64,000 nucleotides of DNA from the NCBI RefSeq assembly GCF_003340495.1, contig NZ_QASA01000001.1, positions 372,001 through 436,000 on the forward strand, written 5' to 3'. This document shows positions 18,401 to 26,692 of this stretch, in pieces. The notes below the pieces were generated by a model. That model saw only the letters and a list, made by a program, of their open reading frames with translations. It was not told the DNA's origin and made no database searches. Source of the DNA: Adhaeribacter pallidiroseus (GTDB lineage: Bacteria > Bacteroidota > Bacteroidia > Cytophagales > Hymenobacteraceae). How positions within the stretch are numbered: the stretch's first letter is position 1; each line of letters begins with the position of its first letter. The translations under genes and the position numbers were made by a program.

Positions 18401-18420
18401 TTTAGACTAATTTTAAATAA
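18401..18420. promoter_or_regulatory. Fur-box-like dyad 1 (imperfect)
   Basis: TTTAGACTAATTTTAAATAA lies between the receptor start codon and its -7 element, near the expected transcription start. It is an imperfect version of the perfect dyad 60 bp further upstream, which is about six helical turns away and on the same face. Fur bound here would block transcription. Confidence 0.6.
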
Positions 18421-18425
18421 CTATA

Positions 18426-18455
18426 CAAAAGTATGCGGCAAAAATTAAATTGCAA
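18426..18455 (-). promoter_or_regulatory. Promoter of the siderophore receptor operon
   Basis: On the minus strand a TTG (18455-18453) is followed by a 19-base spacer and TACTTTTG (18433-18426), which fits the Bacteroidota sigma-A consensus TTG-N19-TAnnTTTG exactly. The start point would fall near 18419, 48 bp before the first ATG, inside Fur-like dyad 1. Confidence 0.7.
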
Positions 18456-18460
18456 GTTTG

Positions 18461-18480
18461 TTTAGAATAATTCTAAATAA
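18461..18480. promoter_or_regulatory. Fur-box-like dyad 2 (perfect 8-1-8)
   Basis: TTTAGAATAATTCTAAATAA holds a perfect 17-bp palindrome TTTAGAAT-A-ATTCTAAA (18461-18477), matching the 7-1-7 architecture of classical Fur boxes. It sits 5 bp upstream of the -33 element of the receptor promoter. Iron-loaded Fur would probably bind here with highest affinity. Confidence 0.7.
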
Positions 18481-18803
18481 TTTAGGAATTTTTAAAAATG
18501 TAAACGGTAAGGCAGGTAAAGGTTTCTACCTTTTAAACTGGCAATGCCGGGATGATCCGGAAATCTTAAAAACCAGTATTATAAACATCTTTATCCAGCA
18601 CAATGTAAATAGCGTTAAGGGTACTATTTTATATATGTCCGAACAAGATATAAGATGGCGCATGAATCGGAAGGCCCTCTGGTAAGTATTCAGAGTAAGT
18701 CAATAGGTATCTGGAAGTGAGGTAAATTTTTAAATTTTTACATAATCACCACCAAAAATTTACGCGACAAACGTTTTTTAGGTTTGCATTTAAGTAGCAC
18801 TGA

Positions 18804-18847
18804 TTAAGTAAATAGACACCAGCATCCAGAAACTAGTAGCAAGACGA
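18804..18847 (+). repeat. Dispersed repeat copy R2
   Basis: Begins TTAAGTAAATAGACACCAG and ends CTAGTAGCAAGACG. The outer blocks match R3 closely; the middle is diverged. It is non-coding and sits 85 bp from the stop of the Gfo/Idh gene. Confidence 0.5.
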
Positions 18848-18931
18848 ATGACGCCTATTGGCTCGCCAGAAATAACGTAACAAGCTGTTTTAGCTCAGGA
18901 GTGGCTCTTTGGATTTAAAAAAATAAAAAAT

Positions 18932-20059
18932 TTATTTAGTTTTTGCTGGTTCCAAGAGGATTGTTTTTCCAGTTTGCGCAGATCGGCGGGCAGCATCCAA
19001 AATTTCTACTACGATCATGTTATTCGATAAAGAAGATAAATCTTGATGGGGTTTGATTTCGTTGCGCACTACTGCGGTTAAGTACCGGAACGGATCATCG
19101 TAAGGCGCCGGACGTGCAGACGCCTGGTAAGCTTGCGCTGGTTCATCAGATTTTAAGCGCCACTGCATTTTGGTATTATCCAGGGCGAAAACGGCACCGG
19201 TTTGGCCGTAAATTTCTAAATCTTTGCGGCTATAAGGCCAGTTCCAGGAACCGTGAATAATTGCTTGCGCTCCCGGGTAGGTTACCAGAATAGTGGCTTC
19301 ATCGTCAACCTTCGGATAAATAGCGGGTTTTAGTTGTTGCGTAACGGCAGTAACGGATAAAGGGCGTTGCCCCAGCATGAGCCAGGTAGTTAAATTAGCC
19401 CCGTAACAGCCAAAATCAATTAAGGCACCGCCGCCATTTTGCACCGGGTCGGTGAGCCAAGCCAAAAATTCTGGTCCAACGCCAATTTCTTTTGGTCCCT
19501 GGTGGCCATCGTGCACTACCATTTTACGAATAGAACCTATGGCTTTATCGGTATGCACCATGTCGTAAGCTTTGTGATTACTGCCGTACCAGGTGGTTTC
19601 GTAGTTCGTTAACAAGTGAATTTTATGTTTCAACGCCAATGCTTCCATTTTCCGGGCATGTTCCAGGTTTACGGCTAAAGGTTTTTCTACCATCACGTGG
19701 ATACCGCGGGGAGCACAAGCCTGAACCACGGCTAAATGATTAAAGATAGAATTAAAAGCGGTTACTGCTTCGGGCTTCGTTTTATCCAGCATCATATTTA
19801 AATCTGAGAAAACCAGATTAGCCGGTAGATTGTAACGTTGGATATACCGCTGAGCCAAAGCGGCATCCGGTTCCGCAATACCTACAATTTGAATATCGCC
19901 GCGCTTTTGGCTTTCGAATACCCAGCCAACGTGGCCGTGTACTAAACCCGCAATACCTACCCGTAATGGCTTAGAAGTTTTTGCCTGACCTAACGTAGTG
20001 GTCATCTGACCAAACAGAAATAGGATAAATAATCCGAAATAAGCGCTGATGGAATGCAT
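18932..20059 (-). CDS. Secreted Gfo/Idh/MocA-family oxidoreductase
   Basis: A 375-residue NAD(P)-dependent sugar oxidoreductase. A Sec-type signal (FGLFILFLFGQMTTTLGQA) covers residues 8-26, so the protein is probably exported. The Rossmann part follows with LRVGIAGLVHGHVGWVFESQ and IVGIAEPD (cofactor-selecting acidic residue), then the family motif MVEKPLAVNLEHARKMEALA (catalytic Lys in EKP) near residue 125. The C-terminal alpha/beta domain has GGGALIDFGCYGANLTTWLM, typical of the family. Exported members in Bacteroidota act on polysaccharide-derived sugars or use bound cofactor in glycosidase chemistry; the substrate here is unknown. It stands alone on its strand. Confidence 0.85.
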   Translation of the reverse strand: MHSISAYFGLFILFLFGQMTTTLGQAKTSKPLRVGIAGLVHGHVGWVFESQKRGDIQIVGIAEPDAALAQRYIQRYNLPANLVFSDLNMMLDKTKPEAVTAFNSIFNHLAVVQACAPRGIHVMVEKPLAVNLEHARKMEALALKHKIHLLTNYETTWYGSNHKAYDMVHTDKAIGSIRKMVVHDGHQGPKEIGVGPEFLAWLTDPVQNGGGALIDFGCYGANLTTWLMLGQRPLSVTAVTQQLKPAIYPKVDDEATILVTYPGAQAIIHGSWNWPYSRKDLEIYGQTGAVFALDNTKMQWRLKSDEPAQAYQASARPAPYDDPFRYLTAVVRNEIKPHQDLSSLSNNMIVVEILDAARRSAQTGKTILLEPAKTK

Positions 20060-20399
20060 AGGCGATAATTTTACATAGATGTTTTTGTAAATATAAAGTC
20101 AATTCGCATACTTAAAAGCAAACGCTTATTTTAAACGAAGCTTTGTTTTTTATTTAAACAAGATTTTTACAAAAATACTTTTTACCGCTTTTGGGAAGCC
20201 ACAAACGGCGACATCGCTCATTGGCTGTGTCCTGGCTGCTTAATTTGGCGAAACTTGTTAAAATTTAAAAAAGCTTTTATCTGGTTATGTACAGTGAGTC
20301 GAAATACTTGTTAAGTTTCCGGTTGTTCTTGGTGCGGGCGAGTAGTTACCTTTAATCCAGAGAATTACCTCTTATGAGTTAAAAAAGAATGTAAAGAAA
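20060..20399. other. Divergent intergenic gap
   Basis: 340 bp between divergently transcribed oxidoreductase and ada genes. It contains a short inverted repeat AAGC-AAAC-GCTT (20116-20127), which could be a regulator site, and one AAATTTAAA word near 20262. I found no clear TTG-N19-TAnnTTTG element and no ORF. Confidence 0.5.
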
Positions 20400-21473
20400 A
20401 TGCTTCCGGAAACCCAGCGTAACCTTAATCAGCAAGAAATATTTTACCAAGCCTTGGTAGCCAAAGATGTTACCTACGAAGGTACTTTTATTGCAGCCGT
20501 AAAAACTACCGGCATTTTTTGTCGTCCTACTTGTACTGCCCGCAAGCCAAAAATAGCTAATGTAACGTTTTTCAAAACCACTAAAGAAGCCATTCTGCAC
20601 GGTTACCGGCCGTGTAAAGTTTGTAAGCCCTTAGAAAACTTAGGAGAAAGTCCGGCTTACGTGAAGGTTATTTTGCAAGCCATTCACGCCGATCCTTCGC
20701 AGAAGCTAAAAGATTGGGACTTAGTGCAGCGGGGAATAGAACCTAATACGATTCGGCGCTGGTTTTTAAAAAACCATGGCTTAACTTTTCAGGCCTACCA
20801 ACGCTTATTCCGGATTAACTCGGCTTTTAAAAAAATACAAAACGGCGAAAAGGTTACGGCCACCGCTTTTGATGTGGGCTATGATTCTTTAAGTGGTTTC
20901 TCTGATTCTTTTAAAACTATTTTTGGGGTAGCTCCTACGCACAGTAAAAAAAAGCAGGTAATTGATATAATCCGTCTGGAAACTCCTTTAGGTACCATGT
21001 TGGCTGGCGCCGTGCCCGAAGGAGTTTGTTTATTGGAATTTACCGACCGTAAGATGCTAGAAACGGAATTAAAGCAGCTAAGTAAACTACTAAATGCCAC
21101 GATCATACAAGGAGCCAATGCGCATTTTAGTTTACTGCAAGAAGAACTTACCGCTTATTTTGCCGGAAAACAACAATCTTTTACGGTGCCATTAGTTACT
21201 CCCGGTACAAAATTTCAGCAAACGGTTTGGCAAGAGTTACAAAATATTCCTTACGGAACTACCCGGTCTTATAAACAACAGGCTATGGCCTTGCAAGTAC
21301 CCCAAGCAGTGCGGGCAGTCGCCCATGCCAATGGCATGAACCGGATTTCTATTCTAATTCCTTGCCACCGCGTAATCGGCGAAAATGGAAACTTAACGGG
21401 TTACGGTGGTGGTTTGTGGCGCAAGCAATGGCTGATAAATTTGGAAAAAGAAAATCGCTTGCTTCCCGGTTAA
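20400..21473 (+). CDS. ada: Bifunctional Ada-type methyl-DNA repair enzyme and transcriptional activator
   Basis: A 357-residue protein with the three Ada parts in order. The N-terminal zinc domain carries Cys41, Cys45, Cys72 and Cys75 in GIFCRPTCTARKP and YRPCKVCKP; Cys41 matches the phosphotriester-methyl acceptor. A degenerate AraC-type helix-turn-helix follows at about residues 85-175 (RRWFLKNHGLTFQAYQRLFRINSAFKKI). The C-terminal O6-alkylguanine transferase has IPCHRVIG with acceptor Cys322 (E. coli Ada Cys321). Length and cysteine spacing fit Ada. It would repair alkylated DNA and induce its own regulon. The terminator overlaps its 3' end. Confidence 0.93.
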   Translation: MLPETQRNLNQQEIFYQALVAKDVTYEGTFIAAVKTTGIFCRPTCTARKPKIANVTFFKTTKEAILHGYRPCKVCKPLENLGESPAYVKVILQAIHADPSQKLKDWDLVQRGIEPNTIRRWFLKNHGLTFQAYQRLFRINSAFKKIQNGEKVTATAFDVGYDSLSGFSDSFKTIFGVAPTHSKKKQVIDIIRLETPLGTMLAGAVPEGVCLLEFTDRKMLETELKQLSKLLNATIIQGANAHFSLLQEELTAYFAGKQQSFTVPLVTPGTKFQQTVWQELQNIPYGTTRSYKQQAMALQVPQAVRAVAHANGMNRISILIPCHRVIGENGNLTGYGGGLWRKQWLINLEKENRLLPG

Positions 21474-21493
21474 TTTACCAGAGCAAGCGATTT
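21452..21493 (+). terminator. Terminator overlapping the 3' end of ada
   Basis: Left arm AAATCGCTTGCT (21452-21463) lies inside the last codons of ada and pairs exactly with AGCAAGCGATTT (21482-21493), followed by a T-run. The stop codon is in the loop, so termination and the end of translation are close together. Confidence 0.75.
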
Positions 21494-21569
21494 TTTTAAA
21501 AAATTAAAAACCTAAAGCCGCTAACTGAAAAGTAAATAATTACTTAATTAATCAGCAACAAGCAGCTAT

Positions 21570-22667
21570 TCAATTGATTGATGTAAACAAACGGTTCCAA
21601 CGGACTTTATGCAGGAAGTCGGCATTAGGGTCTAAGGACATCCAAACAAAGACGGCTTTACCCACTACATGATCTTCCGGTACAAAGCCCCAATAACGTG
21701 AATCTTCGGAGTTGTGTCGGTTATCGCCCATCATGAAATAGTAATTCTGCTTAAAAGTGTAGCGCTTAACTTCTTTACCATTTAAAAATAACTTTCCGTT
21801 TTGTACTTTGGCGTCTGGGTTATGCTCGTAAGCGGTAATAATACGGGCGTACAAAGGCAAGGTTTGCGGGGTGATGGCCACGGTAGTATTTTTCTTTGGA
21901 ATATACAGCGGTCCATAATTATCTCTATTCCAGGTATATATACTGGGTTCCTGCGGAAATACGCCCGGTTCCGATTCGCCTGTCGGACTTATCAGAAGAC
22001 GCACGTCTTTGATAAAATCTAAGGTCACCAGTTCTTTGGCAATAGCTGGTGTTACGTGTACGGCGTAGCCATTGGGCGCTGCATAAAAATCGGTAATGTT
22101 TCGGTCCAGGAAAAACCTTTTATTTAGTTCGCGATCGGTTATTAAGTAATACTCAAATTGTTCTGCAGGAGGGTTAAGCGCGGCTTGGCCGTTTATATAA
22201 ATCTGTCCGTTTTGGATGCCAAAAGAATCGCCGGCCATACCCACGCAGCGTTTGATGTAGTGGGTTTTTAAATCAAAAGGATGTTCGTCTTCGGGTGGTA
22301 GATTAAAAACCACGGCATCGTTTCGTTTTATCTCCGAAAACCCCGGCAGGCGAAAAGAGGGTAAAGTAATAGCATCGGAGTAAGAAGGTATTTTGGTGCT
22401 GCCGATGGTTTGGTGCGTTAAAGGCAATTGCAGGGGAGTAGCTGGCGTGCGGGAACCGTAATGTAATTTGCTCACGAATAAATAATCGCCGGTAAGCAGC
22501 GATTTTTCCATAGATGCTGACGGAATGGCGTAAGCCTCGAACGTAGCCCACCTAATAAGCGTAGCCGCCACTACGGCAAACATAAGCGCATCGCCCCATT
22601 CCCGCATTAAACTTTTTTTCACAGGTGGCTTCTGTTCTTTTTTTTTAAATCGAAAAAATGTTTTCAT
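21570..22667 (-). CDS. lepB: Signal peptidase I
   Basis: A 365-residue inner-membrane protease that removes Sec signal peptides. A single N-terminal membrane segment (DALMFAVVAATLIRWATFEAYA, about residues 26-47) precedes the catalytic serine Ser52 in IPSASMEKSLL. The general-base lysine is in HYIKRCVGMAGDS. Box E is present as MMGDNRHNSEDSRYWGFVPEDHVVGKA. It is long compared with E. coli LepB because of an insert of about 100 residues between boxes D and E, which is common in Bacteroidota. It stands alone; a short AT-rich dyad (22682-22706) lies upstream of the start. Confidence 0.93.
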   Translation of the reverse strand: MKTFFRFKKKEQKPPVKKSLMREWGDALMFAVVAATLIRWATFEAYAIPSASMEKSLLTGDYLFVSKLHYGSRTPATPLQLPLTHQTIGSTKIPSYSDAITLPSFRLPGFSEIKRNDAVVFNLPPEDEHPFDLKTHYIKRCVGMAGDSFGIQNGQIYINGQAALNPPAEQFEYYLITDRELNKRFFLDRNITDFYAAPNGYAVHVTPAIAKELVTLDFIKDVRLLISPTGESEPGVFPQEPSIYTWNRDNYGPLYIPKKNTTVAITPQTLPLYARIITAYEHNPDAKVQNGKLFLNGKEVKRYTFKQNYYFMMGDNRHNSEDSRYWGFVPEDHVVGKAVFVWMSLDPNADFLHKVRWNRLFTSIN

Positions 22668-22969
22668 AGTTGCTAATGACTGTTATATATACTTTTTGTA
22701 TATAACTGATTAATGGCATCTAAAAGTATATTTTTTGAGGAGGGAAGATCTAAATTTGAGCAAAAATTTAAAAAAATGCTCGTGCACAACTTTACCAGCG
22801 GCTGGTATCAAAAAGAACTTATGCCTTAATTTTACAAGCATTTAGGAAATACAAGCTCACTCGTGCAGCCAATTTTTTTAAATTTTACCTGGCTTCCAGG
22901 CAAAGGTGCACATGAAGATTTCCAGCAATAAAATAAAAGCTGCGATTTGGAGGGCAATTAAGCGAGCAC
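22668..22969. other. Intergenic gap upstream of lepB
   Basis: 302 bp between lepB and the end of the YitT gene. It holds an AT-rich inverted repeat GTTATATA/TATATAAC (22682-22706) and two copies of the AAATTTAAA/TTTAAATTT word near 22765 and 22873. No gene is visible. Confidence 0.5.
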
Positions 22970-23863
22970 TTAATGCAAAGGTTTCTTTTTAACCATGCCG
23001 CCTTCCGTATCGTCGATGCTGTGCTGAATAAGAAAAGCGTTTGGATCAATGCGTTTTACTTCTTTGCGCAAATCCGGAATTTCAAAGCGGGTTACCACGG
23101 TAAACACAATATCAATGCTTAAACTGCGGTCGCCGCGTTTGCCGAAGCCCCGTTTTCCCTGGTAAATCGTAACGCCCCGCCCTAAGTTCTCCGTTATACT
23201 TTGCCGGATTTCTTCGCTTTGTTCCGAAACAATGGTCACTCCGGTGTATTGCTCAATGCCAGAAATTAAAAAATCAATCATTTTGGAAGCCGCAAAGTAG
23301 GTAAGGATCGAATACATTGCCGACTCGATACTCAGCAAAAAAGCGGCCGCCGCAAAAATAAAGATGTTTAAAAGTAAAATAAAATCACTGACTTTTAACA
23401 AAGGGTATTTTTTGCTAACTATTAGAGCGGCAATCTCGGTACCATCCAGTACGGCGCCACCCCGCATGGCCAAGCCAATGCCTACCCCAATAAAAACACC
23501 GCCAAATACGGCAGTTAAGAGTTTATCCGGGGTAATATCCGGAAATTGCACAAAAGCTAAGCAAATAGCAAGGCCCGCAATAGCCGCAGCACTTTTAATG
23601 GAAAAACGCCAACCCATCTGGCGGTAGCCCAAAATAATAAAAGGCAGATTTATAAAAAGAATAAGAACAAATAAAGGTATACCCGAAATTTGGGCCAGCA
23701 ACATGGATATACCCGTTACACCCCCATCGATAAAATGACTGGAGAGCAAAAAGCCTTTTAGCCCCAAGGCAGCTGAAAAAATGCCACTAATTATTAAAGC
23801 AACATTCTTGGCTTTTTCAATAATAGAAAATTCTTTAGTAGCAGGGGTAGACACTTGAACCAT
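22970..23863 (-). CDS. YitT-family membrane protein with C-terminal DUF2179 domain
   Basis: A 297-residue inner-membrane protein with about six hydrophobic segments in the first 210 residues. The family motif GFLLSSHFIDGGVTGISMLLAQISGIPL is at about residues 40-67, and RGGAVLDGTEIAALIVSKK lies near residue 130. The last 80 residues are a cytoplasmic DUF2179 domain (GRGVTIYQGKRGFGKRGDRSLSIDIVFTVV). The family is widespread and its transported substrate, if any, is not known. It lies 44 bp after the MlaD gene on the same strand and may be read through from the Mla operon. Confidence 0.85.
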   Translation of the reverse strand: MVQVSTPATKEFSIIEKAKNVALIISGIFSAALGLKGFLLSSHFIDGGVTGISMLLAQISGIPLFVLILFINLPFIILGYRQMGWRFSIKSAAAIAGLAICLAFVQFPDITPDKLLTAVFGGVFIGVGIGLAMRGGAVLDGTEIAALIVSKKYPLLKVSDFILLLNIFIFAAAAFLLSIESAMYSILTYFAASKMIDFLISGIEQYTGVTIVSEQSEEIRQSITENLGRGVTIYQGKRGFGKRGDRSLSIDIVFTVVTRFEIPDLRKEVKRIDPNAFLIQHSIDDTEGGMVKKKPLH

Positions 23864-23907
23864 AGCGTGGGATTTTAAAAAAGCCTACTACCTGCCTGAT
23901 AAAGCTG

Positions 23908-24933
23908 TTAGTTAGCCGGTGTATTGGTATCTTGTTTAGCTGCTTCTTTTTGCTTAGCCGCTTCCTTGGCTTCGCGCACCGCTTTTCGGCGAAAATAACC
24001 CTTTAAAAAGAAATTATTCTGAATAGCTTTTAAAGTTTCGTCTAACTCATCGCTGCTGGATTCCAAGTTAGTCATGGTATTCCGGAGCTGGTCGGCAAAA
24101 ACCGGATCGTTTAATAATACTCCCACTGTGTTAGAATCGCTGTTTACTTTCTGACTAACCTGTCTTAGATTATTGGTAATATCGGTGGCAGCGGCAGTAG
24201 CGCGCCCAATGTTATCGATAGATTTTTCTAAACGTTTAAAAACCACCGTATCGGTTAAGAATTTATTGGCCAGACCATCTTCCGTATTTAATTTATTAGT
24301 GAAAGAGGCTAAGGCACCGGTAGCCCTAACGGTAGTAGCCGAAGCTTGCTTTAAGTTAGCAACCACTGCCCTAAAATTATCGGCCATAGCCGAGTCTTTT
24401 AAAATAGCACCCATGGTACCCTGACCTTGTACCAGCCGACCACTAAGCGTTTTAAAATCTTGCGTTATTCCTACCAGGTTTTTATTATTTTGTTGCAATG
24501 TTTCGACTACATCATCGGTGTCCAATGGGTTTTCGGCCAGCACCCGGTCGCCGTCTTCCACGGAAGCTGCTTGCTGGCTGCCGCCAAATAACACGATAAT
24601 TTTGTTGCCGATTAAGCTTTCGGAGCTGATGCGGGCTTTCGCGTCTTTCCGGATATACTGGCGCGTTTTTTCTTCAATGCTTAAAGTTATTTCTACCTGC
24701 GATTCGCCGTAAAAACCAATTGTTTTAACCGTACCAATTTTAACGCCCGAAAACCAAACGTTATTACCGGGCTTTAAACCAGCTACATCGTCGAAAACTG
24801 CTTTTATGTGAATACTATTTACAAACCGCTTCTGCTGCCCTCCCAAAAGAAAGACCCCAGCAACAAAAATTATAATGGCCAGTAAGATAAAAATACCAAC
24901 CATTACCGAACGTTTATTTTCTGCTACACTCAT
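23908..24933 (-). CDS. mlaD: MCE/MlaD-family phospholipid-binding protein
   Basis: A 341-residue periplasmic protein anchored by one N-terminal helix (VMVGIFILLAIIIFVAGVFLLGG). The MCE domain follows: IHIKAVFDDVAGLKPGNNVWFSGVKIGTVKTIGFYGESQVEITLSI at about residues 41-87. After residue 140 comes a long helical region with repeated NFRAVVANLKQASATT-like heptads that can form a hexameric barrel. The tail is Ala/Lys/Glu-rich. It receives lipid from MlaE and passes it between the membranes. It is the third gene of the operon, 122 bp after the ATPase gene. Assignment to lipid traffic is by family; the direction of transport is not known here. Confidence 0.88.
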   Translation of the reverse strand: MSVAENKRSVMVGIFILLAIIIFVAGVFLLGGQQKRFVNSIHIKAVFDDVAGLKPGNNVWFSGVKIGTVKTIGFYGESQVEITLSIEEKTRQYIRKDAKARISSESLIGNKIIVLFGGSQQAASVEDGDRVLAENPLDTDDVVETLQQNNKNLVGITQDFKTLSGRLVQGQGTMGAILKDSAMADNFRAVVANLKQASATTVRATGALASFTNKLNTEDGLANKFLTDTVVFKRLEKSIDNIGRATAAATDITNNLRQVSQKVNSDSNTVGVLLNDPVFADQLRNTMTNLESSSDELDETLKAIQNNFFLKGYFRRKAVREAKEAAKQKEAAKQDTNTPAN

Positions 24934-25055
24934 TTAGGTAAGTGGTAAATTAAAGTAAGTGGTACGATTAAAATTAATAGTAATCCGTTTTAATTAGTTT
25001 AATATAGATAAACCCTGTTTTGGTTCGCTAATTTTACTGGTACTGAGCAATAAAG

Positions 25056-25829
25056 TTATTCTATAAAATTATATTCGTAAAATGCCTTGACACGGTCGTC
25101 TTCCGAAGCGAACACTTCTTCGAAAGAGCCTTGGTACTGAAATTGGCCATCGAGGAGCATCACAATCCGGTCACCTACCGAGCGGGCACAGGTTAAATCG
25201 TGGGTAATAATAATGGAAGAAGTGTTAAATCTTTTCTGAACGCCGTTAATTAATTTATTTATTTCAATGCTGGTAATAGGATCTAAACCAGCGGTTGGTT
25301 CGTCGTAGAGCATTATTTCGGGTTTCAAAATCAAAGTGCGGGCAATACCAATTCTTTTCCGCTGGCCTCCTGATAATTCCGACGGCATTTGGTTGATGGT
25401 ATGCGAAAGTTCTACTGCTTCCAGCACGATGTTAATGATGCGGTCAATCTCGTGGCGGCTCAAATTTTTCTGGTTCCGGATTAAAGGAAATTCCAAATTT
25501 TCGCGGATAGTCATGCTGTCGTATAAAGCACTGTTCTGAAAAGAAAAACCAATTTTTAAACGGAGTTGATCTAGTTCCAGCGGCGTTAGTTTATTTACTT
25601 CGCTGCCTAATACATTTATCTCGCCGGAATCCGGTTTTAACAAACCAGCAATAATTTTAATTAAAACAGATTTACCCGTGCCAGAGCGCCCCAACACCAC
25701 TAAGTTTTCGCCTTGATACAAATCCAGGTCTACTCCTTTGAGCACATCAAAATCATCAAATGATTTCCGAAGGTCCCTAATGGCAATTACTTTATTGTCT
25801 TTATCTATCTTGGGATTTAATTTTTTCAT
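25056..25829 (-). CDS. mlaF: ABC transporter ATPase MlaF
   Basis: A 257-residue ATP-binding subunit. Walker A is VVLGRSGTGKSVLIKII near residue 50, the Q-loop is in LRLKIGFSFQNSALYDSMT, the signature is LSGGQRKRIGIART, Walker B is EIMLYDEPTAGLD, and the switch histidine is in IIIITHDLTCARSV. The F-S-F-Q-N-S-A-L-Y sequence is typical of the Mla/Mkl subgroup. It starts 20 bp after the permease gene and energises lipid transport through the MlaE permease. Confidence 0.92.
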   Translation of the reverse strand: MKKLNPKIDKDNKVIAIRDLRKSFDDFDVLKGVDLDLYQGENLVVLGRSGTGKSVLIKIIAGLLKPDSGEINVLGSEVNKLTPLELDQLRLKIGFSFQNSALYDSMTIRENLEFPLIRNQKNLSRHEIDRIINIVLEAVELSHTINQMPSELSGGQRKRIGIARTLILKPEIMLYDEPTAGLDPITSIEINKLINGVQKRFNTSSIIITHDLTCARSVGDRIVMLLDGQFQYQGSFEEVFASEDDRVKAFYEYNFIE

Positions 25830-25849
25830 CGGGATGGTAACGGACCGGC

Positions 25850-26692
25850 TTAAATAGTTCTTAATGCGGTGATAATTTGCAACGAAATTAATTCTTCAAT
25901 AAAAATCAGGAACATGCCGGTTACTACCGATGAGTTAGCGGCTTTACCTACGCCTTCGGTACCTTTAGAAGAATGGTAGCCTTTATAACAACCAACTACG
26001 CCGATGGTAAAACCAAACACAAAAGATTTTATAATGGAAGAAAAAATATCTAAAAAAGTAATCGCATTAAAAACCTGTACGAAATAAGTGGTAAAACTGG
26101 TGAGCTCGTTATTATGAACGTTAACGTATGCTCCCAATAAAGCTACCAAAACCATATACATCATGAGGGTAGGAACCATAAAGGTGGATGCTAATACCCG
26201 ACTTACCACTAAAAAGCGAAAAGGATTGGTGGCCGATACTTCCATAGCTTCTATTTGTTCGGTTACTTTCATGGAACCCAACTCGGCGCCAATGCTGGAG
26301 CCTACCCGCCCTGCTGCAATTAAAGCCGTTACTAAAGGCCCCATTGCCCGCACAATAGCCACCGAAATTAAAGCCGGTAACCACGAGGTAGCTCCAAATT
26401 CGGCTAAAGAAACCCGCGATTGATTGGTAAAAACAATACCAATAATAAAACCGGTTAAGGAAATAAGCGGAAGAGATTTCACCCCAATTTCAAAGCATTG
26501 TTTAATGATTTCTTTGCCTTCGTAAGGAGGTAAAAATACTTCTTTAAAAAAGCGGGCGATAAAAGAATAAATAGCGTGTAATTCTAAAAACAAACGATCG
26601 ATTCGTTTGGATACCATGTACTTTCGCGGTGATTTATAACCAGGGTTTTCGTCGGTATGGGCCATAGGTAGTGCTAACTGGTTTAAAAACAA
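25850..26692 (-). CDS. mlaE: ABC transporter permease MlaE
   Basis: A 280-residue inner-membrane permease of the MlaE/TIGR00056 family and first gene of the mlaEFD operon. It has about five membrane segments after an amphipathic N-terminal helix. The family motif FTNQSRVSLAEFGATSWLPALISVAIVRAMGPLVTALIAAGRVGSSIGAELGSMKVTEQIEAMEV covers about residues 96-160. GYHSSKGTEGVGKAANSSVV is the conserved cytoplasmic loop that couples to the ATPase. ATG 26692 adds a short N-terminal extension; starting at an internal Met is possible. The complete Mla set here lacks MlaB and MlaC, which is normal for Bacteroidota. Confidence 0.9.
   Translation of the reverse strand: MFLNQLALPMAHTDENPGYKSPRKYMVSKRIDRLFLELHAIYSFIARFFKEVFLPPYEGKEIIKQCFEIGVKSLPLISLTGFIIGIVFTNQSRVSLAEFGATSWLPALISVAIVRAMGPLVTALIAAGRVGSSIGAELGSMKVTEQIEAMEVSATNPFRFLVVSRVLASTFMVPTLMMYMVLVALLGAYVNVHNNELTSFTTYFVQVFNAITFLDIFSSIIKSFVFGFTIGVVGCYKGYHSSKGTEGVGKAANSSVVTGMFLIFIEELISLQIITALRTI

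Larger units (their letters stand above)
18372..18931. other. Intergenic gap with iron-control region and repeat R2
   Basis: 560 bp between the receptor start and the end of the Gfo/Idh gene. The first 110 bp hold the promoter and two Fur-like dyads. The middle (18481-18780) has no supported gene; one open frame of 75 codons overlaps the control region and has no protein-like pattern. Dispersed repeat R2 lies at 18804-18847. Confidence 0.6.

Noticed and set aside
18458-18685. 75-codon open frame upstream of the siderophore receptor
   Set aside because: It begins inside the Fur-like dyad region and has no protein-like pattern, signal or family motif; most likely chance in AT-rich DNA.
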